A stretch of 56,382 nt of DNA, from assembly GCF_004920835.1 (NCBI RefSeq), contig NZ_QFHO01000029.1:1-56382 (forward strand), given 5' to 3'. This DNA comes from Stenotrophomonas maltophilia. Its GTDB lineage: Bacteria; Pseudomonadota; Gammaproteobacteria; Xanthomonadales; Xanthomonadaceae. The position numbers and the translations under genes are program-made. The notes below the pieces were generated by a model that was not told the DNA's origin, made no database searches, and was given only the letters and a program-made list of their open reading frames with translations. Below, piece after piece: positions 8,534 through 16,344 of this stretch; position 1 is the stretch's first letter; every line of letters starts with the position of its first letter.

Positions 8534-9688
8534 TCACCGTTGCGATCCACAACCAGGCCTTCCGCCGTCAACTGCCCTGTCCCGTTGCAGCCACAAGGCC
8601 AGCAGGCCACACAGGATAAGGGTTGGTGCCAGCAGCTGCACTGCACCGGCCAGTGCCATTGCCGCACCGATCAACAGGTAGTAGAGCAGGCCGAACAGCG
8701 CGCCTGCGCTGCCGAGACAATGTGGATAGCCGCGCAGGGCCTGGCCGAGCACATTGGGAATGGCAAGGCCGAAGCCCGTCACCACCGGCACCATCGCCGC
8801 GACCAGGGCCGGGTGATCATGCAGCAACGCGGCCAGCAGGCCTCCCGTAAGAACCAGTCCTGCGGCGATGCGGATGCGCGTGGTTGTGGCAACGCCTGCA
8901 CGCAGCAGGCGCCCATTGCCCCACGCGCCCAATGCCGAACCCAGTGCCAGCACCGCGCCGCTGGCGCCGAACCAGGTGGCTGGCCAGTGCAGGCGCGCAA
9001 ACACGAAGGGGCCGAGTACATACCAGCTGTACATCGCGACGTTGAAGGCCATCACTAGCAACGCGTGTGACCAGATCCAGCGATCGCGCAGCAGTTCCCG
9101 CAGCAGCGGCAGCATGGGCGTGTGCGGGATCTGTACAGGGCGGCTTTCGCGCAGCCCTGCCAGGCATGCGACTGCCAGCAGGGCAGCAATCAGCAGCAGG
9201 CCGGACTGTACGCCGACATAGCCATTGGCGGCGACCAGCAGCGTGCCCAGTGCAAGACCGATGGCCGGACTCAGGGCCAACGCCATGCCGATCCAGGAGA
9301 ATGCCTGCGCCAACGCCGGCCCCTGCAGATGGTCGCGCAGCACGGTCTGGGTGACCACCGAAGCGGCGGCGGCGCCGACTGCGGCCAATGCCTGGGCCAG
9401 CAGCACCTGGCCGAAGCTGCCAGCCATCAGGCCGCCCAATGCAGCCACTGCGAAAACGCCGAGGCCACAGAGAAGGGCGGGGCGACGACCGATACGATCG
9501 GCCAGGCGCCCCCACAGCAGCACACCCGCAGCGAAGCCGAACAGGTACAGGCTCATGGCCTGGCTGGCGGCACTCGGCGGCAAGGCGAAGCGTATGGCTA
9601 GATCGGCCAGGGCCGGGCTGTACAGGGTCTGTGCCAGCTGCGGAAACATCAGCAGTGCAATGGCGAGCAACAACAGGCGACGCGACAT
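8534..9688 (-). CDS. MFS exporter of the Bcr/CflA or NimT-like type
   Basis: A 384-residue major facilitator with about 12 hydrophobic helices. The motif between helices 2 and 3 reads GRLADRIGRRPALL, the MFS motif A, and the helix 4-5 region is of drug:H+ antiporter type. ATG 9688 was chosen because it has GGAG eight bases upstream and removes an unlikely Arg-rich extension. It is divergent from an AraC-type regulator with 78 bases between the starts, an arrangement resembling nimT/nimR (yeaN/yeaM). The substrate is unknown, perhaps a small toxic aromatic or drug. Confidence 0.87.
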   Translation of the reverse strand: MSRRLLLLAIALLMFPQLAQTLYSPALADLAIRFALPPSAASQAMSLYLFGFAAGVLLWGRLADRIGRRPALLCGLGVFAVAALGGLMAGSFGQVLLAQALAAVGAAAASVVTQTVLRDHLQGPALAQAFSWIGMALALSPAIGLALGTLLVAANGYVGVQSGLLLIAALLAVACLAGLRESRPVQIPHTPMLPLLRELLRDRWIWSHALLVMAFNVAMYSWYVLGPFVFARLHWPATWFGASGAVLALGSALGAWGNGRLLRAGVATTTRIRIAAGLVLTGGLLAALLHDHPALVAAMVPVVTGFGLAIPNVLGQALRGYPHCLGSAGALFGLLYYLLIGAAMALAGAVQLLAPTLILCGLLALWLQRDRAVDGGRPGCGSQR

Positions 9689-9766
9689 GCGGGCGCTCCA
9701 GGAACGGGGCCGCGCATTGTGGTCGCGTCCGCAATGGCGCACCCTGTCTATCCTGTCATCGAATGT

Positions 9767-10567
9767 ATGAAATCAGACATGGCCTGGTTGCAGCCGGACG
9801 CGCACTTCGACGCCGATGCCTGGAGCGCTCCGGTGCTGGGGATCGCGGCCTCACTGGCGGATCACGATTCGGGTTGGCACCAGCACGCACGCGCGCAGCT
9901 GCTGTACACCCGACAGGGCTGTACGCGCCTGACCTATGGTGATCGCATCAGCCTGCTGCCGCCCGCGCGCGCAGCGTGGATTCCGGGTGGGCTGCGCCAT
10001 CGCGCGCAGATGCGCCAAGCGGTCGACTACCGTTCGTTGTACTTCGACGCCACCCTGTCGGCCCAGCTGCCCCGGCAGCCGGCGATCATCGGCGTAGGCC
10101 CGCTGCTGCAGGCCTTGCTGGAGCCGATCGCGCAGGCACCGTTCGACCATGACTGGCAGTCGCCGCGCGCGCACCATCAACTGGGGTTGTGCGTGCTGGA
10201 AATCGCCGCTGCACCGGTGGCGCCGATGGACCTGCCTTTACCGCGTGATCCGCGGATTGCACGTTGCCTGCCGCTGGCCGAACAGCTGCCGCCCGAACTG
10301 GGGGAGCTGGCCGCGCGCACAGGCCTGAGCGCGCGTACCGTCGGTCGGTTGATGCAACGCGATACCGGCATGAGCTATCAGGCCTGGCGCCAGCAATGGC
10401 GCCTGATGCGGGCCATGGAGCTGCTGCTGCTCGGCCATCGCGTCGCGCATGTGGCCCAGGACACCGGCTTCTCCGCCGAGAGCCCGTTCATTGCCTTCTT
10501 CCGCAGCATGACCGGCACTACGCCCGCCGCTTTCCAGCGCCACGCAAAAGGGGACGGAGGGGATTAG
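9767..10567 (+). CDS. AraC-family transcriptional regulator
   Basis: A 266-residue regulator with an N-terminal cupin-like sensing domain (HQHARAQLLYTRQG, about 35-50) and a C-terminal double helix-turn-helix (LAARTGLSARTVGRLM and VAHVAQDTGFSAESPF). The length and architecture match the NimR/YeaM subgroup, so it probably controls the divergent MFS gene. The start used is ATG 9767; ATG 9779 is an alternative, as there is no clear ribosome site. The last residues (KGDGGD) are encoded by the left arm of the large hairpin repeat at 10546-10630, so the natural C-terminus has probably been replaced or extended by repeat insertion. Confidence 0.88.
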   Translation: MKSDMAWLQPDAHFDADAWSAPVLGIAASLADHDSGWHQHARAQLLYTRQGCTRLTYGDRISLLPPARAAWIPGGLRHRAQMRQAVDYRSLYFDATLSAQLPRQPAIIGVGPLLQALLEPIAQAPFDHDWQSPRAHHQLGLCVLEIAAAPVAPMDLPLPRDPRIARCLPLAEQLPPELGELAARTGLSARTVGRLMQRDTGMSYQAWRQQWRLMRAMELLLLGHRVAHVAQDTGFSAESPFIAFFRSMTGTTPAAFQRHAKGDGGD

Positions 10568-10630
10568 TCGTTTTCGCCCCTTCGATACACACCGTGGCAA
10601 AAACGAATTAATCCCCTCCGTCCCCTTTTT
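10546..10630. repeat. 85-base hairpin repeat overlapping the end of the AraC gene
   Basis: The left arm (10546-10575) and right arm (10599-10630) are complementary over about 30 bases with one or two mismatches. Each contains GGGGACGGAGGGGATTA and ends in an A/T run. The inner GCC/GGC also pairs, leaving a loop of about 17 bases. The left arm supplies the last codons and stop of the AraC gene. It does not carry the GTAG head of SMAG repeats, so I treat it as a separate family. Confidence 0.85.
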
Positions 10631-10634
10631 AAAG

Positions 10635-10662
10635 AAAAACCCCGGCCGGAGCCGGGGTTTTT
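10635..10662. terminator. Bidirectional intrinsic terminator of rluB
   Basis: Stem AAAAACCCCGGC/GCCGGGGTTTTT with a CGGA loop. The A run on one side and T run on the other make it effective in both directions. It serves rluB on the minus strand and anything reading out of the AraC gene on the plus strand. Confidence 0.9.
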
Positions 10663-10682
10663 CATGTCGCTCGCGTCAGCGA

Positions 10683-12362
10683 TCAGCCGCCGCGCGGGCC
10701 ACTGCGGCGCGGGCCGCCGGGGCCACGGTTGCCGCCGGGGCCACCCGGGCCACGGTTGCCACCCGGGCCGCCGGGACCACGATTGCCGCCGGGACCGCCC
10801 GGGCCACGGTTGCCACCGGGGCCACCTGCGCCGCGGTTGCCGCCCGGGCGTGCATTGGCGTTGCCGCCCGGACGACCGTTGCCGGCCGGACGCGCACTGC
10901 CATACGGGTTGAAGCCCGGATTGGCGTGGTCGGACGGGAAGCTCGGGGCGTTGCCCGGATGGCCGTACGGGTGCTTGTTGCCCTGGCCCTGCGAGCGGTT
11001 GCCGGCACCGGCCGGACGGCCCTGGCCGCCACCGGCGCCACGGCCTTCACCACCGAAACCGCCACGGCCCTGGCCGCCACCGGCGCCTGCGCCCGGACCC
11101 TTCGGCTTGCCGTATGGACGACCCTGGCCGCCTGCGCCCGGACCGCGTGCGCCGGGGCCACGAGCACCCGGACCGGCATTGCGGTGGCCGCTCGGGCCGG
11201 TGCTGACACCGTCCGGCACATACCAGGTACGGAATGCCGCCGGGTTGCCTTCCGGCAACGAGCGGTCGTTCTTCTGTGCGCGCTGCTTGAACGGCTTCTG
11301 CGACTGCTTGGCTGCGGCTTCACCGCTGACCGTCAGGCCGCCCTTGAAGCCGCCGCCTGCCTTGCCGCCACGACCACGGCCGCGGTCTTCGCGGACGTTG
11401 TCGAAACGACGCAGCTCGCGACCTTCATCGGCAGTGTTGTGGCCGTTGACGTAGGCATTGCCACGGCCACCTTCGCGTACGCGCACGGTGGTCTTGGCGG
11501 CGCGGCGCTGGCCGATCACCGGCTGCAGGGTCAGCGCCGACGGCGCGCCTTCTTCCAGCTTCAGCTGCGCACGCAGGGCTTCGACCTGGGCGCTGCCCAG
11601 CTCCACCGAATGGCCGCGGGCCAGTTCGCGCGGCAGGGTAACCTTGCCGTAGCGGGTGCGCTTCAGGCGGCTGACCTGGCAACCCTGGGATTCCCACAGG
11701 CGGCGCACTTCGCGGTTGCGGCCTTCCTTCACCACAACGCGGAACCAGTCGTGCGAATCGGTGCCGCCAATGCGTTCGATCTCGTCGAACTTGGCCGGGC
11801 CATCTTCCAGTGCCACGCCGCGGCCGAGGCGGTCGATGATGGCGTCGGAGACCTTCTCTTCGCCTTCCGGGGCACGCACGCGCACAACGTACTCGCGCTC
11901 GACCTCGAACGACGGGTGCATCATGGCGTTGGCCAGCTCACCGTCGGTGGTGGCCAGCAGCAGGCCGGTGGTATTGATGTCGAGGCGGCCGACCGCGATC
12001 CAGCGCGCGCCCTTCAGCGGCGGCAGCGACTCGAACACGGTCGGGCGGCCTTCGGGGTCTTCGCGGGTGGTCACTTCGCCTTCCGGCTTGTTGTAGACCA
12101 GCACGCGCGACGGCTCGGCCAGGGCGGTGGCGACGAAGCCACGGCCGTCCAGCTCGATCTTGTCGCCGCTCTTGACCGACATGCCGGTCTGCGCGACTTC
12201 ACCGTTGACCTTGACCAGGCCTTCGGCGATGCGCTGTTCCAGCGCGCGGCGCGAGCCGAGGCCGGCCTGGGCCAGGACCTTGTGCAGGCGTTCTTCCAAT
12301 TTGAACTGTTCGGAGGTGGCTTCGCGCTTCAGCGAGAGCTTGTTACGGGGGGTGTCACTCAT
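10683..12362 (-). CDS. rluB: 23S rRNA pseudouridine synthase RluB with a long Gly-Pro-rich tail
   Basis: A 559-residue protein. Residues about 22-80 form an S4 RNA-binding domain. The RsuA/RluB-type catalytic domain follows, with the active-site aspartate Asp128 in VGRLDINTTGLLL. E. coli RluB (about 290 residues) makes pseudouridine 2605 in 23S rRNA. The extra 260 residues are low-complexity: a basic GGR/GRG region, then GGQGRP-like segments and a 9-residue tandem repeat (GGNRGPGGP, five copies). ATG 12362 overlaps the scpB stop by eight bases and gives a proper start. The tail is probably disordered and RNA-binding. Confidence 0.93.
   Translation of the reverse strand: MSDTPRNKLSLKREATSEQFKLEERLHKVLAQAGLGSRRALEQRIAEGLVKVNGEVAQTGMSVKSGDKIELDGRGFVATALAEPSRVLVYNKPEGEVTTREDPEGRPTVFESLPPLKGARWIAVGRLDINTTGLLLATTDGELANAMMHPSFEVEREYVVRVRAPEGEEKVSDAIIDRLGRGVALEDGPAKFDEIERIGGTDSHDWFRVVVKEGRNREVRRLWESQGCQVSRLKRTRYGKVTLPRELARGHSVELGSAQVEALRAQLKLEEGAPSALTLQPVIGQRRAAKTTVRVREGGRGNAYVNGHNTADEGRELRRFDNVREDRGRGRGGKAGGGFKGGLTVSGEAAAKQSQKPFKQRAQKNDRSLPEGNPAAFRTWYVPDGVSTGPSGHRNAGPGARGPGARGPGAGGQGRPYGKPKGPGAGAGGGQGRGGFGGEGRGAGGGQGRPAGAGNRSQGQGNKHPYGHPGNAPSFPSDHANPGFNPYGSARPAGNGRPGGNANARPGGNRGAGGPGGNRGPGGPGGNRGPGGPGGNRGPGGPGGNRGPGGPRRSGPRGG
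10710..10844. repeat. Five tandem 27-bp units inside rluB
   Basis: In-frame 27-base units each encode GGNRG(P/A)GGP. The array lies just before the final Arg-rich octapeptide. Copy number is likely to vary between strains by slippage or recombination, with no frameshift because the unit is a multiple of three. Confidence 0.9.
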
Positions 12363-13230
12363 CAGTTTTGCTCCGGCCGACGGTTTCGAGGTCGGCCTCT
12401 GGTTCGGAATCGGCTTGGTCAACAGCCACGGTCGTCATCGCGACGGCGTTGTCTTCGCGTTCGTTCACTGGCACCGCGCGCTCGCCCGGCGCGGAATCGG
12501 GATGCCCATCATCGAAGGGCGAAGGTGCTTGCTCATCGGAGGCCGAGGCAGGGGCTGCATCGGCGGAATCGGGGGTCTCGCTGCCGGCCAGGCCGGTGTC
12601 ATCATTGGCGGCGTCATCGTGACCACCGGTCGAAACATCGGGGCCTTCGGCGCCAGCCCGGGGCGGTGCATCGCGGTCCAGCGACAGCTGTGGCTCCAGT
12701 TCGCCCAGGTCCTTCAGTTCCGACAGTGGCGGCAGTTCATCCAGTCGCTTCAGGCCGAAGTAGTCCAGGAAGCCCTTGGTTGTACCGAACAACGCCGGCT
12801 TGCCAGGCACGTCGCGGTGCCCGACCACGCGTATCCACTCGCGTTCTTCCAGCGCCTGGATGATGTTGCTGCTGACCGCCACGCCGCGCACCTGTTCGAT
12901 CTCGCCGCGGGTGATCGGCTGCCGGTAGGCAATCAGCGCCAGGGTTTCCAAAGTAGCGCGGGTGTAGCGGGTCTTGCGTTCGGTCCACAGCCGGCTGATC
13001 CAGCCGTGTACTTCGCCGGTGACCTGGTAGCGGAAGCCTGAGGCGACCTCGACCAGTTCCACGCCACGGCCTTCGCAGGCGTCGCGCAGGCGTTCCAGCG
13101 CACGTTCGATGCTGCCCGGCGGTGCCGGTTCCTCTTCCGGGAACAGGTCCTTCAGCTGGGCCAGGGTAAGCGGCTGGCTGGAAGCCAGCAGCGCACCTTC
13201 GACAATGCGGTCGATCAGCGGTTGATCCAT
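12355..13230 (-). CDS. scpB: Segregation and condensation protein ScpB
   Basis: A 291-residue protein. The first 190 residues are the two winged-helix domains of ScpB, with the conserved stretches TRATLETLALIAYRQPITR and GRRD/PGKPALFGTT-like segment. ScpB binds kleisin ScpA and the SMC ATPase to organise chromosomes. The C-terminal 100 residues are an acidic, Ala/Asp/Ser-rich extension not needed for the fold and likely disordered. It lies 13 bases after scpA and overlaps rluB by eight bases, an order common in gammaproteobacteria. Confidence 0.95.
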   Translation of the reverse strand: MDQPLIDRIVEGALLASSQPLTLAQLKDLFPEEEPAPPGSIERALERLRDACEGRGVELVEVASGFRYQVTGEVHGWISRLWTERKTRYTRATLETLALIAYRQPITRGEIEQVRGVAVSSNIIQALEEREWIRVVGHRDVPGKPALFGTTKGFLDYFGLKRLDELPPLSELKDLGELEPQLSLDRDAPPRAGAEGPDVSTGGHDDAANDDTGLAGSETPDSADAAPASASDEQAPSPFDDGHPDSAPGERAVPVNEREDNAVAMTTVAVDQADSEPEADLETVGRSKTDE

Positions 13231-13243
13231 CGGCAGTCAGCGC

Positions 13244-14149
13244 TCACTCGTTGGCATTGGCGGCGTCGTTGTCGTCGAACTCGCTGCTGAACTGCAGCGG
13301 GGCGTTGGTGTTGCCGGCGGCCAATGACTTCACATAGATCGGCGCCAGCGGTTCTTCCTGGACGATGTCCAGCAGCTGCTCCTTGGCCAGTTCCAGCACC
13401 GCCAGGAACGTGACCAGCACGCCCAGCTTGCCTTCTTCGGCGGTGAACAACCCTTCAAAGCGGTAGAACTTGCCGTCTTCAAGCCGGCCGAGTACTTCAC
13501 CCATGCGCTGCCGGACACTCAGCGCCTCGCGCTTGATCGCGTGGCCGGTGAACAGCTCGGCGCGCTTGAGCACGTCGTGCAGGGCCATCAGCATTTCCTT
13601 CAGGTCGACCGGCGGCGGCAGCTTCACCGTCGCCCGTTCGGGCATGAAGGCGTGGGCCAGGCTGGTATCGCGGTCCTGGCGGGGCAGGGCGTCGATGTCC
13701 TCGGCAGCCTGCTTGAAACGTTCGTACTCCTGCAGCCGGCGTACCAGCTCGGCACGCGGGTCGGCCTCATCGCCTTCCTCGCTGACCGGGCGCGGCAGCA
13801 GCATGCGCGACTTCACCTCGGCGAGGATCGCGGCCATCACCAGGTACTCGGCGGCCAGCTCGAAACGCAGCTCGCGCATCACCGTGATGTATTCCACGTA
13901 CTGCCGGGTGATCTCGGCCACGGGGATGTCCAGCACGTCCAGGTTCTGCCGGCGGATCAGGTACAGCAGCAGGTCCAGTGGGCCTTCAAAGGCATCCAGG
14001 ATGACTTCCAGCGCATCCGGCGGGATGTACAGGTCCTGCGGAATCTGCAGGACTGGTTGCCCATGCACCACGGCCAGCGGCATTTCCTGCTGCTGGGGGG
14101 CGGGCGGCCGGGTTGGCGGGTTCGCGTCGAGCGCGAGTTCGGAAGTCAT
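13244..14149 (-). CDS. scpA: Segregation and condensation protein ScpA (kleisin)
   Basis: A 301-residue kleisin. The family N-terminal motif FEGPLDLLLYLIRRQNLDVLDIP (about 54-76) and the C-terminal winged helix that contacts the SMC head (about 220-275) are both clear. The ATG at 14149 has no good ribosome site; Met23 is a possible alternative start. It is the first gene of scpA-scpB-rluB. Confidence 0.95.
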   Translation of the reverse strand: MTSELALDANPPTRPPAPQQQEMPLAVVHGQPVLQIPQDLYIPPDALEVILDAFEGPLDLLLYLIRRQNLDVLDIPVAEITRQYVEYITVMRELRFELAAEYLVMAAILAEVKSRMLLPRPVSEEGDEADPRAELVRRLQEYERFKQAAEDIDALPRQDRDTSLAHAFMPERATVKLPPPVDLKEMLMALHDVLKRAELFTGHAIKREALSVRQRMGEVLGRLEDGKFYRFEGLFTAEEGKLGVLVTFLAVLELAKEQLLDIVQEEPLAPIYVKSLAAGNTNAPLQFSSEFDDNDAANANE

Positions 14150-14504
14150 CTAATGGACATCAGGATTGCAACGGACCAGTCGCGGCACCGGGTTCACCGG
14201 GCCAACGCCACGGAGCCCCAGGGCACCAGACACGCCGGGATCGGCGCGCTTCCACACATATCAAACAGCAGGACGCGCCGCAGGGAACGGCAGCGACGGG
14301 ACTACGGGGAGGTCGTCTACGTGGCCCCTTTGAAACAGCGGGACGGTCGTCGGGGGCTGCGTTGGCCGCAAAAACCGACGGGCTGCTGCATCCAGCCACG
14401 TGCAATGGAGTCTAGAGTAAGCCTTTGCCGCGCCAGTGTCCAGCTGCGACCGGGGCAGGGGCCGCATTGGCTAGAATCAGCGCACCGACAACGCGAGCGA
14501 GGAA
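14150..14504. other. Intergenic region upstream of scpA and the YciI gene
   Basis: No coding region, RNA gene or repeat was recognised in these 355 bases between divergent genes. A TAGAAT at 14472-14477, in the context TTGGCTAGAAT, is a plausible -10 box for the YciI gene. The same 11 bases occur just upstream of nfuA (35108-35118). No matching -35 is visible at either place. Confidence 0.45.
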
Positions 14505-14810
14505 ATGCCGGTGTGGTATGTGATCGAAGGGTATGACGGCCAGGATGTCCTGGCGCAACGACTGCAGGCGCGGCCGGAACACCTGGCGCGGCTGCACGCG
14601 CTGCGCGACGAAGGTCGCCTCCTGTTGGCCGGGCCTTGCCCGGCGGTGGACAGCGAAGACCCGGGCCCGGCCGGTTTCAGTGGCTCGTTGGTGATTGCCC
14701 AGTTCGATTCGTTGCCGCAGGCGCAGGCCTGGGCCGATGCCGACCCCTACGTGGCGGCAGGTGTCTACACCCATGTGCAGGTGCGGCCGTTCCGCAAGGT
14801 GCTGCCGTGA
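14505..14810 (+). CDS. YciI-family protein
   Basis: A 101-residue protein of the YciI/YCII alpha-beta barrel fold. The family His-Asp pair is seen as [22 protein letters not shown] and the [13 protein letters not shown] segment (Asp near residue 79). YciI proteins are dimeric; some act as dehalogenase-like or hydrolytic enzymes, most are uncharacterised. GAGG lies close upstream of the ATG. The stop overlaps the next gene's GTG start (GTGA), so the two are translationally coupled. Confidence 0.9.
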   Translation: MPVWYVIEGYDGQDVLAQRLQARPEHLARLHALRDEGRLLLAGPCPAVDSEDPGPAGFSGSLVIAQFDSLPQAQAWADADPYVAAGVYTHVQVRPFRKVLP

Positions 14811-15082
14811 ACGCGGAACGGATCGAGCGGATTCGTGATGCGCTGCAACAAGCGTTGGCCCCGATCGTGCTCGAAATCGAGGACGACAGCCATCGCCATG
14901 CTGGCCATGCCGGCGCCCGCGACGGTCGTGGCCATTTCAACGTGCATGTGGTCAGTGATCGGTTCGCCGGGCTGGGCCCGCTGGCCCGTCACCGCGCGGT
15001 CTACGCCGCGCTGGGAGCGATGATGGAGACGGATATCCACGCGCTGTCCATCCGTGCGCTGACCCCGTCAGAACAGGGCTGA
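14807..15082 (+). CDS. bolA: BolA-family protein
   Basis: A 91-residue BolA-like protein with the class II KH-like fold. The family signature is visible as [30 protein letters not shown], with the conserved histidines that bind a shared [2Fe-2S] cluster with monothiol glutaredoxins and the [11 protein letters not shown]-terminus. The start is GTG 14807, overlapping the YciI stop by GTGA. Whether it acts as a transcription regulator or in Fe-S transfer cannot be decided here. Confidence 0.9.
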   Translation: MNAERIERIRDALQQALAPIVLEIEDDSHRHAGHAGARDGRGHFNVHVVSDRFAGLGPLARHRAVYAALGAMMETDIHALSIRALTPSEQG

Positions 15083-15187
15083 GGCCTTGTCCCACGCTGT
15101 CCTGGCCGGTCCCCGCAGGGGCCGGCGCAGACAGATTTCCATGTCCATTTCGGGACATTCGCCTAACGGACTGTTTACAAGCCCAGA

Positions 15188-15201
15188 TGGAAACGCTTAC
15201 A
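15188..15201. promoter_or_regulatory. LacI-type operator in front of the lacI-like gene
   Basis: TGGAAACGCTTACA is an imperfect palindrome around a central CG, the classic LacI-family operator form. It lies 45 bases before the GTG start of the repressor. A TTTACA at 15174-15179 followed 18 bases later by TACATT could be the promoter, in which case the operator overlaps the spacer and -10. Autorepression is inferred. It matches the site at 19616-19629 in 11 of 14 positions on the reverse strand. Confidence 0.65.
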
Positions 15202-15245
15202 TTCCGCGCCAATGCTGGTAGGTCCAAGCCGTGGAGGGCGGCTTC

Positions 15246-16268
15246 GTGAACAAGGCAGCTATCACAATCAAAGACGTCGCACGCGAAGCCCGGGTCTCCG
15301 TGGCCACGGTTTCCCGCGCGCTCAACGGGCATGAAAATGTCGCCGAACCGGTCCGCCAGCTTGTGCTGGAGGTCGCCGCACGGCTGCGTTACACCCCGCA
15401 CGCCGCCGCCCGCAGCCTGAGCAGCCGCCGCACCAATACGGTGGGGGTGGTGCTGCCGGACCTGTACGGTGAATTCTTCTCCGAGTTGATGCGCGGCATC
15501 GACAACGTTGCCCGTAGCCGTCGCCAGCACCTGCTGGTGTCCAGCTACCACGGCGACCAGGAACAGCAGGGCGCCGCCCTGCGCGCCATGCGCGGCCGCG
15601 TCGATGGCCTGCTGGTGCTCTCGCCTTATGCCGAGAGTCCGGGCTTCCTGACCGACAACCTGCCGCAGTCGTTGCCGACGGTGTTGATCAACACCTATCT
15701 GCCCGGTCAGGACCATCCGGTGTTGAGCATCGACGACCATGCTGGTGCGATGGCGATGACCCGCCACCTGCTCGAGGCCGGTCACCGCCGCATCGCCTTC
15801 ATTTCTGGCCCGGACCTCAACTTCGACGCGCGCGAGCGCCTGCGTGGCTTCCGTGACGCGCTGGCGGCTTTTGGCAGTGGCGCCGAAGGCATCGAGCTGC
15901 CCGGTGATTTCGACGAAGCTTCCGGCCACCGCGCCGGTCAGGAGTTGCTGGCAGCCGGAGCGCTGCCCGATGCCGTATTCGCGGCCAACGACATGATGGC
16001 CCTGGGCTGCCTGTATGCGTTCACGCAGGCCGGTGTCCAGGTCCCGTCCGATGTCGCGCTGGCGGGTTTCGATGACATTCCGCTGGCGCGTTTCGTCCAC
16101 CCGTCGCTGACCACCATGCAGGTCAGCATCGCCGAGCTCGGCGACCGGGCCATGACGCGCCTGCTGCAGTTGATGGACGGCACCTCCACGGACGGGACAG
16201 GGGACAAGCAGACCCTGGTTCCCCGCTTGATAGTTCGCGATTCCACCACTCCGCCATCGGGCCATTGA
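15246..16268 (+). CDS. LacI-family transcriptional repressor of the glycan locus
   Basis: A 340-residue regulator. The N-terminal helix-turn-helix and hinge (TIKDVAREARVSVATVSRAL, then a hinge helix ending near LSSRRTNTVG) are canonical, followed by a periplasmic-binding-protein-like sugar domain (GVVLPDLYGEFF to GFDDIPLARFVHPSLT). GTG 15246 was chosen over GTG 15231 because GGAGG at 15232-15236 is placed well for it. The TonB receptor gene begins 76 bases downstream and may share the transcript. It most likely senses an oligosaccharide released by the enzymes of this locus. Confidence 0.93.
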   Translation: MNKAAITIKDVAREARVSVATVSRALNGHENVAEPVRQLVLEVAARLRYTPHAAARSLSSRRTNTVGVVLPDLYGEFFSELMRGIDNVARSRRQHLLVSSYHGDQEQQGAALRAMRGRVDGLLVLSPYAESPGFLTDNLPQSLPTVLINTYLPGQDHPVLSIDDHAGAMAMTRHLLEAGHRRIAFISGPDLNFDARERLRGFRDALAAFGSGAEGIELPGDFDEASGHRAGQELLAAGALPDAVFAANDMMALGCLYAFTQAGVQVPSDVALAGFDDIPLARFVHPSLTTMQVSIAELGDRAMTRLLQLMDGTSTDGTGDKQTLVPRLIVRDSTTPPSGH

Positions 16269-16344
16269 AGCCAGAGGCGTTCCTTCTTTTTTGATTGATC
16301 GCAGGGACCGCGCAAGCGGTCACCGCCACCCGGAGATTGAGTTG

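Noticed and set aside
9689..9766. CCTGTC direct repeats (9743 and 9752) as an AraC operator
   Set aside because: Two six-base half-sites nine bases apart are suggestive, but they are too short to separate from chance without relatives.
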